From assembly GCA_031282145.1 (NCBI GenBank), contig JAITEG010000216.1, positions 1 through 62,956 of the forward strand: a DNA stretch of 62,956 bases, in the 5' to 3' direction. Made by a program: the position numbers and the translations under genes. The DNA is from Spirochaetaceae bacterium (GTDB lineage Bacteria; Spirochaetota; Spirochaetia; Treponematales; Breznakiellaceae). How positions within the stretch are numbered: the stretch's first letter is position 1; every line of letters begins with the position of its first letter. Below are positions 47,153-56,436 of this stretch, one piece after another. The notes below the pieces were generated by a model. The model was not told the DNA's origin, searched no databases, and saw only the letters and a program-made list of their open reading frames with translations.

Positions 47153-48343
47153 TCAGCGGGGAATGATCTCCAGCACCTTCTTTTTGGCGCCGTCCTGGAT
47201 CTCGAAAAGATACAGGGGCTTATTCCGGGGGTATCCGTGGTTGTTGGTCCAGGTAAACTGAACGCCTTCAAAATTTTTGATTTCGTTACAGTAGTCGCGG
47301 ATCAGAAGCCGCTCCTCGGCACGCTTCGCGGGATTACCGGTAACGCCGGTTGCTTCAATCGCCTGTTTGATCATGTATACCGCGTCGTAGTAGTTGGGGG
47401 AGAGGCTTGGGGGTTCGGAGCCGTTGTAGGCGGCCTTGTAGGCGGCCCGGAAACTATCCCACCGGGGATTGGACAGGTTGGGGTCCACGTAGTTGTAGAT
47501 CATGGCCCCGTTGATATTGCTCCCTCCTACAGAGTACAGTTCGGGGCTGTCGCTGGAGGAGAAGATGAGGAGATTGGACATTTTGTTCCAGCCCCGGGCC
47601 TTCAGTTCGGAAATGATGTTGGGGATCTTCTGGCCGTTACAGGCAAAGATGATCGCGTCGGGGTTTTGCTGAATAGCGCTGACCGCCAGGGGCCCAAAGG
47701 TTACCGCGTCGGTGGGAACGTCCACCTGGCGCAAAAGGGTAGCGCCGGCATCAAGCACCCCCTTGTCGTGGCCCTTGGCCATACCGGCCCACACCCCATA
47801 ATTTTCAACAAACTGGACTACCCGGGTGGCGCCGATATGTTTGATCCAGCCTTCGACGATCGGCGCCAGCCGATCAATAGTTGGGGGGAACCAACTGATG
47901 GCCCAGGGGTAGAAGTCCGCCACATATTCATAGGAGGTGGTGGCGGTAAAGGAGTAGATCCCCTCTTCCGCGGCCAGGGGTACGGCGGCGAGAATTATCG
48001 CCTCGGGAACGGGGCCCAGAACTACGAGGGCGCTGTCCAGGAGTTTGGACATTTCGGTAACCCCCGCAGCGGGCTCCATAGTGGTGTCTATCCCAATAAT
48101 CCGGACCGGCTTTCCGGCAATGCCCCCGGCGGCATTGATCTCTTCGGCGGCCCTATCGGCACCCCACTGGAGATAACCGCCAATAGAAGCAATGGGCCCG
48201 GTGAGAATGTTGAGAAAGGGGATTTCCCATTGGTCAACCACGACGCCGCCTTTAGCCGGCCCACTTTCGGTTTTACCGCCGGCAAAAAGGGCCAGGGTTA
48301 CGGCGAGTAACAACACACAACTAACAACCAGTTTCTTGTTCAT
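47153..48343 (-). CDS. livK: ABC transporter substrate-binding protein, branched-chain amino acid type
   Basis: The 396-residue product begins MNKKLVVSCVLLLAVTLALFAGG, a signal peptide without lipobox Cys; ATG 48343 has GGAGGAAAG before it. It follows the Peripla_BP_6 pattern: PFLNILTGPIASIGGYLQWGADRAAEEINAAGGIAGKPVRIIGID. The ligand may be a branched-chain amino acid, another amino acid, an amide or a short peptide derivative. It is the last gene of the leftward unit livG-livF-livH-livM-livK, so its message would be distal to the promoter, whereas many liv operons place it first. Confidence 0.88.
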   Translation of the reverse strand: MNKKLVVSCVLLLAVTLALFAGGKTESGPAKGGVVVDQWEIPFLNILTGPIASIGGYLQWGADRAAEEINAAGGIAGKPVRIIGIDTTMEPAAGVTEMSKLLDSALVVLGPVPEAIILAAVPLAAEEGIYSFTATTSYEYVADFYPWAISWFPPTIDRLAPIVEGWIKHIGATRVVQFVENYGVWAGMAKGHDKGVLDAGATLLRQVDVPTDAVTFGPLAVSAIQQNPDAIIFACNGQKIPNIISELKARGWNKMSNLLIFSSSDSPELYSVGGSNINGAMIYNYVDPNLSNPRWDSFRAAYKAAYNGSEPPSLSPNYYDAVYMIKQAIEATGVTGNPAKRAEERLLIRDYCNEIKNFEGVQFTWTNNHGYPRNKPLYLFEIQDGAKKKVLEIIPR

Positions 48344-48411
48344 TCTTTCCTCCAAAACATTTTTGTCCGGAATCCCGAACCGGGTACCCCGAGGGGATAA
48401 AATCCCTCTCA

Positions 48412-49359
48412 TTATAAGGAACCTTCCCCAGTTGAGGAAGTCCTTTTTACAAAAAAACGCCGAAACCTTTGTAATACGGGCCGGGTGATGATCCCTTCGG
48501 GCTTGATCATGAGGATGGCGATGAGGACAACCGCGTAAAACACATTTTTCCAGACCTGAAGACCCTCGGGCATAATGAGGGGAATCCCCCAGAGAATGGG
48601 TACCGCGAGGAGGGGGCCCCATTGGGTGGTGTACCCTCCCACGAAAAGCATGGTCATAAAAAGCCCCACGTTGTGAAAGGTGATAAAACTGGGGCTGATG
48701 GCCCGGAGCGTATAGAGGTAAAGAACCCCCGCGAGGCCCCCCAAAGCGCTGGAACTGGTTTGCAGGAGGATCCCCATTTTTTTTACATTGACCCCCAGGG
48801 AAACCGCCAGGTCCCGGTCAATAAAAATCGAAGAAGCCGCCCGGCCGAGTTTGGACCGGTCAAACCGGAAGATAAGAAATCCCACGAGGAGGACGAAGAA
48901 ATAAACCAGGATAACCATAAAGAGGCGGCTCTCCGCGGCGCCGAGACTCTCAATAATTCGGGGGACCCGGAACATGCCGAAGGTCCGGCCCAGGGCGGTG
49001 GTGTTTTCCGCCACCGCCTTGGTCAGGTACATAAAGGTGAAACCCACAATGACCACGGCGAAACAGGGGGCATCCCCTATGCCTAAGGAAACCAAAAACC
49101 CCAAAAAGCCTGAAAGCAGGACGGCGGAGACCAGGACCGCAAAAAAGGGCCAGTGAAGATTCAAATTGATCGCCGACTGGACCTGAGAACCCGACACCAC
49201 GGCACCGGAAAAAACCGCCCCAAAATAGGCGGAGATCACCATATTGGCGATCATCATAAAGTGGAGCTGTCCCATCCGGTAGGGAAGATAAATAGCCCAG
49301 GTACAGAGGATAAAGATCCCCGTAATGGATAGATAATTGGCTAACGCGGCGGACACCAA
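48412..49359 (-). CDS. livM: ABC transporter permease LivM
   Basis: This 315-residue membrane protein has about nine helices and the family core GVNVKKMGILLQTSSSALGGLAGVLYL, which carries the cytoplasmic coupling helix. It pairs with LivH at 49381 to form the inner-membrane channel. The C-terminal tail is basic (RFRRFFVKRTSS). Start and spacing fit a single operon. Confidence 0.88.
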   Translation of the reverse strand: MVSAALANYLSITGIFILCTWAIYLPYRMGQLHFMMIANMVISAYFGAVFSGAVVSGSQVQSAINLNLHWPFFAVLVSAVLLSGFLGFLVSLGIGDAPCFAVVIVGFTFMYLTKAVAENTTALGRTFGMFRVPRIIESLGAAESRLFMVILVYFFVLLVGFLIFRFDRSKLGRAASSIFIDRDLAVSLGVNVKKMGILLQTSSSALGGLAGVLYLYTLRAISPSFITFHNVGLFMTMLFVGGYTTQWGPLLAVPILWGIPLIMPEGLQVWKNVFYAVVLIAILMIKPEGIITRPVLQRFRRFFVKRTSSTGEGSL

Positions 49360-49380
49360 GACCTCCTTTGCAGCGGGCTG

Positions 49381-50295
49381 CTACAGTTTAATGCCGAAGA
49401 TGCCCTTGGGCCTGGCTAATACGACCACGAGCATGATGAAAAAAACCACCGTATTGGACCAGGTACCGGAAAAGAAACCCTGAACCAGGGCCTCCAGGAT
49501 TCCCAGTAAAAGCCCAATCACCAGTCCCCCTCCCAGGTTGCCAAGGCCCGCGATGATGGAGATCCCCAGCACCTTGTGGCCGAGCTGGTCCCCGAGGTCC
49601 GGGGATGCCCAGCCCAAAAGCAGGGCCATGAGGGCCGCGGTGAGGCCCCCCAAAATTCCCGTAAGGATGTAACTCTGGATACCGGTCTTAAAAATCGGGA
49701 TCCCCACCAGCCGGGCCCCGTCGGGATTTTCGGCAATAGCCCGGAATGCCCGGCCGGGTTTTGTTTTGTAGAGGATCCAGAACAGGGCCCCCACGAGGAC
49801 AAAAGCCACCGCCAGGGTAAGGACCTGGCTGTAGTTGACGCTGATGAGTCCCGCCTGGATAAAGGGCTTTCGGGTGGCTCGGAGTAGGAAGTGGGGGTCC
49901 ACCGTATCCTCTAAAAAGGAGATAGGAAACCCGTTGTTGATCGCATGGGAACACCATTCGGTGATAAACATTCCCATACCCATGGAGATAACCATGGTGG
50001 CGTTGATGTCCACCGAACCCCGCTTCCGCATGATATGTTGAAAAATCGGGGCGGAAACCATGTTGATGAGGATCGCCGACCCCATAGCCGCAAAAATCCC
50101 CCAGAAGATACTGCCGGTTAGGGTCATGACTACCCAGGCCATATAGATCGAAAAAACGATGATCACCGGAAAGGAAAAGTGAATGATCATGGCCACCAAA
50201 AGGAGCAGGTTAAAACCCGTTACCAAGAGTACATAGATGCTTCCCAGGGAGATACCGTTGACGATTTGGGCGATTAAGATTTCCAAATTTCTCAT
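49381..50295 (-). CDS. livH: ABC transporter permease LivH
   Basis: The 304-residue protein has eight or nine hydrophobic helices and the LivH signature GRAFRAIAENPDGARLVGIPIFKTG, the cytoplasmic coupling loop, followed by SYILTGILGGLTAALMALL. It is the partner permease of LivM. Only one base separates it from livF. Confidence 0.9.
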   Translation of the reverse strand: MRNLEILIAQIVNGISLGSIYVLLVTGFNLLLLVAMIIHFSFPVIIVFSIYMAWVVMTLTGSIFWGIFAAMGSAILINMVSAPIFQHIMRKRGSVDINATMVISMGMGMFITEWCSHAINNGFPISFLEDTVDPHFLLRATRKPFIQAGLISVNYSQVLTLAVAFVLVGALFWILYKTKPGRAFRAIAENPDGARLVGIPIFKTGIQSYILTGILGGLTAALMALLLGWASPDLGDQLGHKVLGISIIAGLGNLGGGLVIGLLLGILEALVQGFFSGTWSNTVVFFIMLVVVLARPKGIFGIKL

Positions 50296-50296
50296 A

Positions 50297-51016
50297 TTAC
50301 GCTCCCAGGTAGGACTCGCGGATGGCCGGGTCCTTTAAAAGGTCCGAGGCCTTTCCCTCTTTAACCACCGTGCCGGTCTCCAGCACGTAAGCCCGGTGGG
50401 AACATTTAAGGGCCTTGTAAACATTCTGTTCCGAAAGGAGGATCGAATATCCCTCCCGGTTGAGGTTACGGAGGATGTCGAAAATACTGTTGACCACTAT
50501 GGGGGCAAGGCCGATGGAGGGTTCATCCACCATGATCATCCGGGGGGTGGACATCAGAGCCCGGGCGATGGCCAGCATCTGCCGTTCCCCCCCGGAGAGG
50601 GTCCCGGCCAACTGATTCCGCCGCTGGCCTAATACAGGAAAAGAGTCAAAAACAAAGTTCAACTTTTTTTCCGCCCCCTTTAATTCGTGATGAGCCCCGA
50701 GGAGGAGATTGTCCAGCACCGACATGGTGGCAAACACCCCCCGGCCCTCGGGAACCAGGGTCATTCCGTCCCGAACGTTTTTATCTACCGGTCTTTTGGT
50801 GATGTCCCGTCCCAAAAAGGTGACCTTTCCCGTATCCGGAACATTAACCCCCAGAACTGTTTCCATGATCGAGGTTTTGCCCGCCCCGTTGGAACCCACC
50901 AACACCACGATTTCGTCTTTCTTGACCTCGAGGCTGACATTCCGCAGGGCCTTGATATGACCGTAGGAAACCGAAAGATTTTCTACTTTTAGAATGACCT
51001 CATGATTCTGTTCCAA
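50297..51016 (-). CDS. livF: ABC transporter ATPase LivF
   Basis: I choose TTG 51016, preceded by GGAGG, as the start; it overlaps the livG stop. The 239-residue ATPase has Walker A GSNGAGKTS, Q-loop, signature LSGGERQML and Walker B MIMVDEPSIGLAP. LivF and LivG together power uptake through LivH/LivM. The upstream extension of the frame to 51085 lies inside livG and is not natural. Confidence 0.9.
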   Translation of the reverse strand: MEQNHEVILKVENLSVSYGHIKALRNVSLEVKKDEIVVLVGSNGAGKTSIMETVLGVNVPDTGKVTFLGRDITKRPVDKNVRDGMTLVPEGRGVFATMSVLDNLLLGAHHELKGAEKKLNFVFDSFPVLGQRRNQLAGTLSGGERQMLAIARALMSTPRMIMVDEPSIGLAPIVVNSIFDILRNLNREGYSILLSEQNVYKALKCSHRAYVLETGTVVKEGKASDLLKDPAIRESYLGA

Positions 51017-51758
51017 GGTAAGCCTCCAGCACGGTTGGGTCTTTTTGAATCTGCGGAGGGGCGCCCTCGGCGATCTTTTCGCCAAAGTTAAGTACTGTTA
51101 CCCACTCGGCCACCTCCATGAGCATCTTAATGTCATGGCTCACCACCGCCACGGTAATCCCCATATCCCGAATCTGTTTAATAAGCTCACCGACCAGAGC
51201 GGTTTCCCGGGCGGCCATCCCCGAGGCAGGTTCGTCCAGGAGCAGTATCCGGGGCTTGGAAACAATGGCCCGAACGATTTGGATAAACTGACGCTCGGCC
51301 CAGGCCAGGTCCGACGCCCAGCGATCTGCGGATCGAGCCATGCCTACCGAAACCAGAATTTCCATAGCCTCTTTTTTAATGGCTGCTTCTCTTTTGGAAC
51401 GGATAAAGGGGGGCCGTAAAAAAGTATCCGCCCCATCAACGGCGGTAAACTGGGAAAGCCCGCACATAACGTTTTCCAGAACCGTGAGGGAGGGAATAAG
51501 CTTTCCGGCCTGGAAGGTCCTGCGGATACCCATATTGGCAATTGAATCTGCCCGAAGGCCGGATATTTTGGTTTCTTGAAAATAAATACTACCGGAAGTC
51601 AAGGGGAGGAGCCCGGTGATACAGTTAAAAAGGGTGGTTTTTCCCGAACCGTTAGGACCGATGATCCCGCTGATCCGCCCCTCCTGAATGGAAAAACTCA
51701 CCCTTTTGAGAGCCTCGAGCCCTCCAAAGGATTTAGATACCCCTTCCATTCTTAACAT
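51000..51758 (-). CDS. livG: ABC transporter ATPase LivG with divergent signature
   Basis: The 252-residue protein has Walker A GPNGSGKTTLFN, the LivG-type GIRRTFQAGKL and Walker B ILLLDEPASGMAARE. The ABC signature, usually LSYG-x-Q or LSGGQ, reads DLAWAERQFIQI, lacking the Ser-Gly. This may weaken or alter ATPase coupling, or the partner LivF may supply the competent site. First gene of the leftward operon behind the promoter at 51840-51868. Confidence 0.88.
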   Translation of the reverse strand: MLRMEGVSKSFGGLEALKRVSFSIQEGRISGIIGPNGSGKTTLFNCITGLLPLTSGSIYFQETKISGLRADSIANMGIRRTFQAGKLIPSLTVLENVMCGLSQFTAVDGADTFLRPPFIRSKREAAIKKEAMEILVSVGMARSADRWASDLAWAERQFIQIVRAIVSKPRILLLDEPASGMAARETALVGELIKQIRDMGITVAVVSHDIKMLMEVAEWVTVLNFGEKIAEGAPPQIQKDPTVLEAYLGTES

Positions 51759-51839
51759 ACCGGTGAATTCCTTATGAGCAAAAATCTTTAAGAAAACAAG
51801 CCGGTTTTTGAAACCGCCTCAAACAAAAAGCATTTTATT

Positions 51840-51868
51840 ATTTTATCGGGTATCCGTTACTTAGTCAA
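51840..51868 (-). promoter_or_regulatory. Promoter of the liv operon
   Basis: On the minus strand TTGACT (51868-51863) and TAAAAT (51845-51840) are 17 bases apart. GTTAC/GTAAC arms (51856-51874) form a small inverted repeat around the -35. The leader to livG is about 80 bases and contains a short CGGTTT/AAACCG hairpin. Confidence 0.6.
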
Positions 51869-51898
51869 GGTAACACATTTTTTTGTACCCGGATACAA

Positions 51899-51927
51899 TT
51901 GAACTCGGAAACTAATTCTGCTATAGT
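51899..51927 (+). promoter_or_regulatory. Promoter of the peptidase-panE-amidohydrolase-panB operon
   Basis: TTGAAC (51899-51904) and TATAGT (51922-51927) are 17 bases apart, with the peptidase ATG 32 bases further on after an AAGGA ribosome site. It lies back to back with the liv promoter, 31 bases between the two -35 boxes. Confidence 0.6.
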
Positions 51928-51958
51928 AAACCGAATGTTATAGGTAAGGATCACGTCC

Positions 51959-52927
51959 ATGCGGGAAATCAAGATCAATGAAATCGTGGGATATAAGATC
52001 GGCCATGCCCAAAATGAGGCGGGGGCTACCGGGTGTACGGTGATCCTCTGTGAAAAGGGCGCCGTGGCGGGGGTTGATGTTCGGGGCGGCGCTCCCGCTA
52101 CCCGGGAAACGGAGCTCTTAAACCCCCTCAATATGGCGGAGCGGATCCATGCGGTGCTTTTATCCGGGGGCAGCGCCTTTGGACTGGACGCCGCCGCCGG
52201 GGTCATGGCCTTTCTGGAGGAACGGAACATAGGCTTTGACGTGGGGGTGGGCATGGTTCCCCTGGTCTGCGGGGCCGCTCTTTTCGACCTCACTGTGGGG
52301 GACAGCCGGTGCCGGCCCGACAAAGCCATGGGTTACGCGGCCTCTGAAAACGCCTGGGCTGCCGGGGAAGTTGCCGAAGGGAACCGGGGTGCCGGGACCG
52401 GGGCATCGGTGGGGAAATACCTGGGAAAAGAGCGGATGATGAAGTCGGGCCTGGGGATCTATGCTCTTGCCGCCGGGGGGCTCCGCTGCGGGGCGGTGGT
52501 GGCGGTTAACGCCCTGGGGGATGTCCTCGACGCGGATACCCTTAAGCCCCTCGCGGGGATTCTGAATAGCGAGAAGACGGGCCTTGATTGTACGGCGGCG
52601 CTGATGTACCGGGACATCGGGAAGCGGCCGGAAGTCTTCCCGGGGAACACCACCATCGGCTGCGTGATCACCAACGGGAAGCTCACCAAGACCGGGGCCA
52701 ACAAGGCGGCCTCCATGGCCCAGGACGGATACGCCCGGGTCATCCGGCCCGTCCACACCTCCGTCGACGGGGACACGATTTTCGTGATGGCCTCGGGCGA
52801 AGTGGAGGTGGCGGTGGACACCCTGGGGACCTTGGCCGCGGAGGTGATGGCCCGGGCGATCAACCGGGCGGTGTTGACCGCCCGGGCAGCCTACGGCCTT
52901 AAAAGCGCAGGGGATATTTTAGCGTAA
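51959..52927 (+). CDS. P1-family (S58) aminopeptidase, DmpA/BapA superfamily
   Basis: The 322-residue protein has the hallmarks of peptidase family S58: GATGCTVILCEKGAVAGVDVRGG, the oxyanion and core region HAVLLSGGSAFGLDAAAGVM, and a putative self-cleavage and nucleophile region near residue 230 (PGNTTIGCVITN). Members autoprocess into alpha and beta chains. DmpA/BapA enzymes release N-terminal amino acids, some preferring beta-alanyl peptides. The residue after the threonines is Ile-Gly-Cys, so which residue is nucleophile needs an alignment. No signal peptide: cytoplasmic. It opens a cluster with panE and panB, 30 bases apart. Confidence 0.8.
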   Translation: MREIKINEIVGYKIGHAQNEAGATGCTVILCEKGAVAGVDVRGGAPATRETELLNPLNMAERIHAVLLSGGSAFGLDAAAGVMAFLEERNIGFDVGVGMVPLVCGAALFDLTVGDSRCRPDKAMGYAASENAWAAGEVAEGNRGAGTGASVGKYLGKERMMKSGLGIYALAAGGLRCGAVVAVNALGDVLDADTLKPLAGILNSEKTGLDCTAALMYRDIGKRPEVFPGNTTIGCVITNGKLTKTGANKAASMAQDGYARVIRPVHTSVDGDTIFVMASGEVEVAVDTLGTLAAEVMARAINRAVLTARAAYGLKSAGDILA

Positions 52928-52957
52928 CCGGATACATTCCGGGGGCGGGGTAAAACC

Positions 52958-53905
52958 ATGAAGATTGTGATTATCGGCGCCGGCGCCATGGGATCTCTTT
53001 ACGGGGCGAAGCTCTCCACGGCGGAGGCCCCGGTGTACTTGCTGGATGTTTGGCCCGAGCAGGTGCGGGCGATAAACGAGGGGGGCATTACCGTGGAGGA
53101 CGCCGCTTCGGGGGCGGCGGAGGCGTACCCTAAGATCCGGGCGTTCTCCGACGCCGCCGAAGCGGGGGAGGCGGACCTTGCCATTGTTTTCGTCAAGTCC
53201 ACCCTCACCGCCCGGGCGGTGAGGGAGAACCGGGCGGTTTTCGGGGAACATACCACGGTCCTGACCTTGCAAAACGGCCTCGGGAACGTCGAGGGAATCG
53301 CCGAAACCCTGCCCCGCGGAAGGATCATCGCCGGTACCACCGCCCAGGGGGCGACCCTCCTCGGGCCGGGCCGGGTCCGCCACGGCGGGAAGGGGAAAAC
53401 CGTTATCGGCGAACTGGACGGCAGCGTCACGGAGCGGATCAAGGCTGTGGCGGATCTTTTTAACCGGGCGGGCCTCGAGACGGAAATCTCCGCCAATGTG
53501 GAGGGGCTTATCTGGGATAAGCTCCTCGTAAATGTGGGGATCAACGCCCTCACCGCCATTACCGGGGTGCCCAACGGCGAACTCCTGCTCCATGAGGAAC
53601 TGGCGGAACTTTTAGCCGCGGCGGTGGCCGAGGGGGAGCAGGTTGCCGGGGCAAAGGGGGTGAAGCTCAATATTCCGGACCCCGTCTCCCATACCCGGGA
53701 GGTTTGCGCCGCCACCGGGAAAAACCGATCCTCCATGCTCCAGGACATCCTCGCGGGCCGGCCCACGGAAATCGACCGGATCAACGGCGCGATTCTGCGG
53801 GAAGGGGCCGCAGTGGGGATTGCGGCTCCGGTCAACGCGGTCCTCCACAAACTGGTTACGTTTCTTGAGAAAAACGGAGCCGGGAAACCGCGGCGGGGGA
53901 TGTAG
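52958..53905 (+). CDS. panE: 2-dehydropantoate 2-reductase
   Basis: PanE reduces ketopantoate to pantoate with NADPH in pantothenate (CoA precursor) synthesis. The 315-residue protein has the Rossmann loop GAGAMGSLYGAKL at 7-19, the substrate region KTVIGELDG, and the C-terminal dimer part with LVNVGINALTAITGVPNGELL. The partner panB lies two genes on. An upstream GGGGCGGGG tract weakly serves as ribosome site. Confidence 0.88.
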   Translation: MKIVIIGAGAMGSLYGAKLSTAEAPVYLLDVWPEQVRAINEGGITVEDAASGAAEAYPKIRAFSDAAEAGEADLAIVFVKSTLTARAVRENRAVFGEHTTVLTLQNGLGNVEGIAETLPRGRIIAGTTAQGATLLGPGRVRHGGKGKTVIGELDGSVTERIKAVADLFNRAGLETEISANVEGLIWDKLLVNVGINALTAITGVPNGELLLHEELAELLAAAVAEGEQVAGAKGVKLNIPDPVSHTREVCAATGKNRSSMLQDILAGRPTEIDRINGAILREGAAVGIAAPVNAVLHKLVTFLEKNGAGKPRRGM

Positions 53906-53908
53906 GGG

Positions 53909-55567
53909 ATGTATATGACGGGAAAAAGAGCGGACGCCTGCGCGGACATGGTTTTTAAGAACGGTAGGGTTCTTACGGTGGATGCCGAAGACCGGGTGGT
54001 CGAGGCCGCCGGAGTTAAGGGGAACCGTATTGTTTTTGCCGGGGCGGATACGGAGGCGGAGGCGTTCATCGGTCCGGGCACCAAAGTGTTTGACCTCTCC
54101 GGCCGGTCCCTGCTCCCGGGGTTTATCGACACCCACTTTCATCCTATATTGACAGGCCTTTTTGGGGATGACCCGGAGGCGGCCATTATCTTTACGGGCC
54201 AGCGGAATTGCAAATCCATTGAAGATATTTTGAATCTGGTCCGGAAGGCCGCGGCCCGGCGGCAGAGGGGCCAGTGGATATCCATGATGGGCTATGACCA
54301 GAACAAGGTGGCGGAAAAGCGCCATGTTACCCGGGAAGAACTGGATCAGGCGGCACCCCATAACCCGGTTCAGTGCATGCGCGGCTGTGGTCACGTTTCG
54401 GTGTACAACTCCCTGGCCCTCGCTTCCATTGGGGTAGAAACCGCCGCGGACGCCGCCAAATACCCCCCCAACGAGATCGTCCTGGAGGGGGATAGGCTCA
54501 CCGGTATCGTCAAGGATCATACCCACTTTTTAATCTGGAGTCGGGTGGATTATTCCGAGGAACAGCAGGTGAGGGCCCTGGAGCGGTCCAACGACCTGCT
54601 CCTGCGGAACGGCATCACCTCCATCCACGATCCCGGGGAATGTGGTAAAACCTCTTACCGGATCATGTCCCGTTATTGCCGGCAGAGGAAGTTTAAAAGC
54701 CGGACCTATATGATGCTCCACAGCATCTACGGTAAACCCTTTTCCCAGGCCCTGGTGGATCATTTCCTGGCCTTGGGCTTGGAAAGTGGTATTGGGGACG
54801 ATTACTTTAGGCTGGGGACCTGTAAATTCATGCTGGATGGTGGTACCAGCGGCCCTTCATGCGCCACCCGGGAGCCCTATTCCCACGATCCAAAGCTTCC
54901 GGGGATCCTGGGCTGGGAACGGGAGGAGACTGCTGCCTATATCGCCAAAATAAACGAGGCGCTCTGCCAATGCAGCGCCCACGCCGTAGGGGATCTGGCG
55001 GTGGAATTTATGGTAGAGGGGTACGAAAAGGCCTTTCAAAGGCTGCCCCGGCCGGAAGCCCGGCACCGGATTGAACACTGTACCCTGACGGACCAGGACT
55101 TGATCCGCCGTATGGCCAAGATGAATATCTGCCCCAGTTGTAATCCCGGTTTTATCACGGTGAACGGCAGTAATTATACCCGATATTACGGAAAGCGGAT
55201 GCGGTATTTTACCGCCCTCCGGAGCATGATCGACGCCGGTATCCGGGTATCCATTTCGAGCGACGCCCCCTCGGGTCCGGTGGAGCCTGCAGCGCTTCTG
55301 GACGGCTGCGTCAACCGCATCGATCGCCTTACCGGAGAGGCCGTAGACAGAAATGAGGCCATCACCCTCATGGAGGCCGTGAGGCTTTACACCTATAACG
55401 GCGCCTACGGCAGCTACGAGGAAGACCGGAAGGGCAGCATCGAAGTGGGGAAACTCGCGGACCTCACGGTGCTTTCAGAGGACCTTACTTCCCTTCCGCC
55501 GGAGCGGATAAGCGAACTGCGGGTGGAACTTACCATGATCGATGGGGAGATCGAATTTGAGCAATAA
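53909..55567 (+). CDS. Amidohydrolase family protein (YtcJ-like)
   Basis: The 552-residue protein belongs to the Amidohydrolase_3/YtcJ group: an N-terminal beta sandwich (LLPGFIDTHFHPI gives the metal-binding His-x-His), a large TIM barrel with HAVGDLAVEFMV and RHRIEHCTLTD carrying the later His ligands, and SISSDAPSGPVEPAALL with the catalytic Asp. Substrates in this group range from N-acyl and formamide compounds to unknowns. Position between panE and panB, spacing of 3 bases from panE, suggests involvement with an amide linked to pantothenate or beta-alanine chemistry. No signal peptide. Confidence 0.82.
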   Translation: MYMTGKRADACADMVFKNGRVLTVDAEDRVVEAAGVKGNRIVFAGADTEAEAFIGPGTKVFDLSGRSLLPGFIDTHFHPILTGLFGDDPEAAIIFTGQRNCKSIEDILNLVRKAAARRQRGQWISMMGYDQNKVAEKRHVTREELDQAAPHNPVQCMRGCGHVSVYNSLALASIGVETAADAAKYPPNEIVLEGDRLTGIVKDHTHFLIWSRVDYSEEQQVRALERSNDLLLRNGITSIHDPGECGKTSYRIMSRYCRQRKFKSRTYMMLHSIYGKPFSQALVDHFLALGLESGIGDDYFRLGTCKFMLDGGTSGPSCATREPYSHDPKLPGILGWEREETAAYIAKINEALCQCSAHAVGDLAVEFMVEGYEKAFQRLPRPEARHRIEHCTLTDQDLIRRMAKMNICPSCNPGFITVNGSNYTRYYGKRMRYFTALRSMIDAGIRVSISSDAPSGPVEPAALLDGCVNRIDRLTGEAVDRNEAITLMEAVRLYTYNGAYGSYEEDRKGSIEVGKLADLTVLSEDLTSLPPERISELRVELTMIDGEIEFEQ

Positions 55568-55611
55568 GGGGCCCTCGGGTCCGAAAAAACATAAAGAGGA
55601 AGGATGCCGGA

Positions 55612-56436
55612 ATGAAAAAGAAAATGACCGTGTTGGATTTTAAAAAATTTAAAGAGGAGGGACGGAAGTTTACCTATGTAACGGCCTATGATTACACCAC
55701 GGCCAGTATCGTGAACGACAGCGAAACCGAGGTTATCCTGGTGGGGGATTCCCTGGGGATGGTGATGCTGGGTTACGGTTCCACCACGGGGGTGACCCTG
55801 GATGATATGATCCACCATACGAGGCCCGTGGTTAAGGGGGCCCCGGATACCTTTGTGGTGGGGGATATGCCCTTTGGATCCTACAACGTCAGCGTGGAAG
55901 ATGCCATCCGCAGCGCGAACCGGATCATAAAGGAGGCGGGGCCGGACTGCGTGAAGCTGGAGGGGGGGGTGGAATTCGCCGATACCGTGGCGGCCATCAC
56001 CCGGGCTGGTGTCCCCGTGATGGGCCATATCGGCCTGACTCCCCAGACCACGAGCCAGCTCGGGGGTTTTAAGGTCCAGGGCGGAACCCCCGCGGGGGCG
56101 GCCAAGCTTATCGCCGATGCCAAGGCCCTGGAAGAGGCCGGCGCTTTTTCCGTGGTCCTGGAATGTGTCCCTAGCGTGGTGGCGAAGGCCATTACCCAAG
56201 CCCTGACTATTCCCGTCCTTGGTATAGGAGCGGGTCCCTATGTGGATTGCCAGGTGTTGGTACTCCAGGATATGCTGGGAATGTTCGGGGACTTCAAACC
56301 CAAGTTCGTCAAACGTTACGCCCAGCTGCGCCGGGACATGGTGGAGGCCCTGAACACCTTTCACCGGGAGTCCCTGGACGGTTCTTTTCCCTCCCCGGAG
56401 TACAGTTTTAACGCCAAGGTGGAAGGGTATAGTTGA
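55612..56436 (+). CDS. panB: 3-methyl-2-oxobutanoate hydroxymethyltransferase
   Basis: PanB makes ketopantoate from ketoisovalerate and methylene-THF, the first committed step to pantothenate. The 274-residue TIM barrel shows TAYDYTTASIV, LVGDSLGMVMLGYGSTTGV, VKLEGG and MGHIGLTPQ. AGAGGAAGGA precedes the ATG. panC and panD are not in the window. The stop codon overlaps the TTG of the response regulator. Confidence 0.95.
   Translation: MKKKMTVLDFKKFKEEGRKFTYVTAYDYTTASIVNDSETEVILVGDSLGMVMLGYGSTTGVTLDDMIHHTRPVVKGAPDTFVVGDMPFGSYNVSVEDAIRSANRIIKEAGPDCVKLEGGVEFADTVAAITRAGVPVMGHIGLTPQTTSQLGGFKVQGGTPAGAAKLIADAKALEEAGAFSVVLECVPSVVAKAITQALTIPVLGIGAGPYVDCQVLVLQDMLGMFGDFKPKFVKRYAQLRRDMVEALNTFHRESLDGSFPSPEYSFNAKVEGYS

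Noticed and set aside
47237-48310. 357-residue plus-strand frame opposite livK
   Set aside because: Gly/Val-rich shadow frame; the minus-strand substrate-binding protein has a signal peptide and family pattern.
52999-54132. 377-residue minus-strand frame across panE and the amidohydrolase start
   Set aside because: Ser/Arg/Ala/Pro-rich shadow of two clear plus-strand genes, with no ribosome site or motif.
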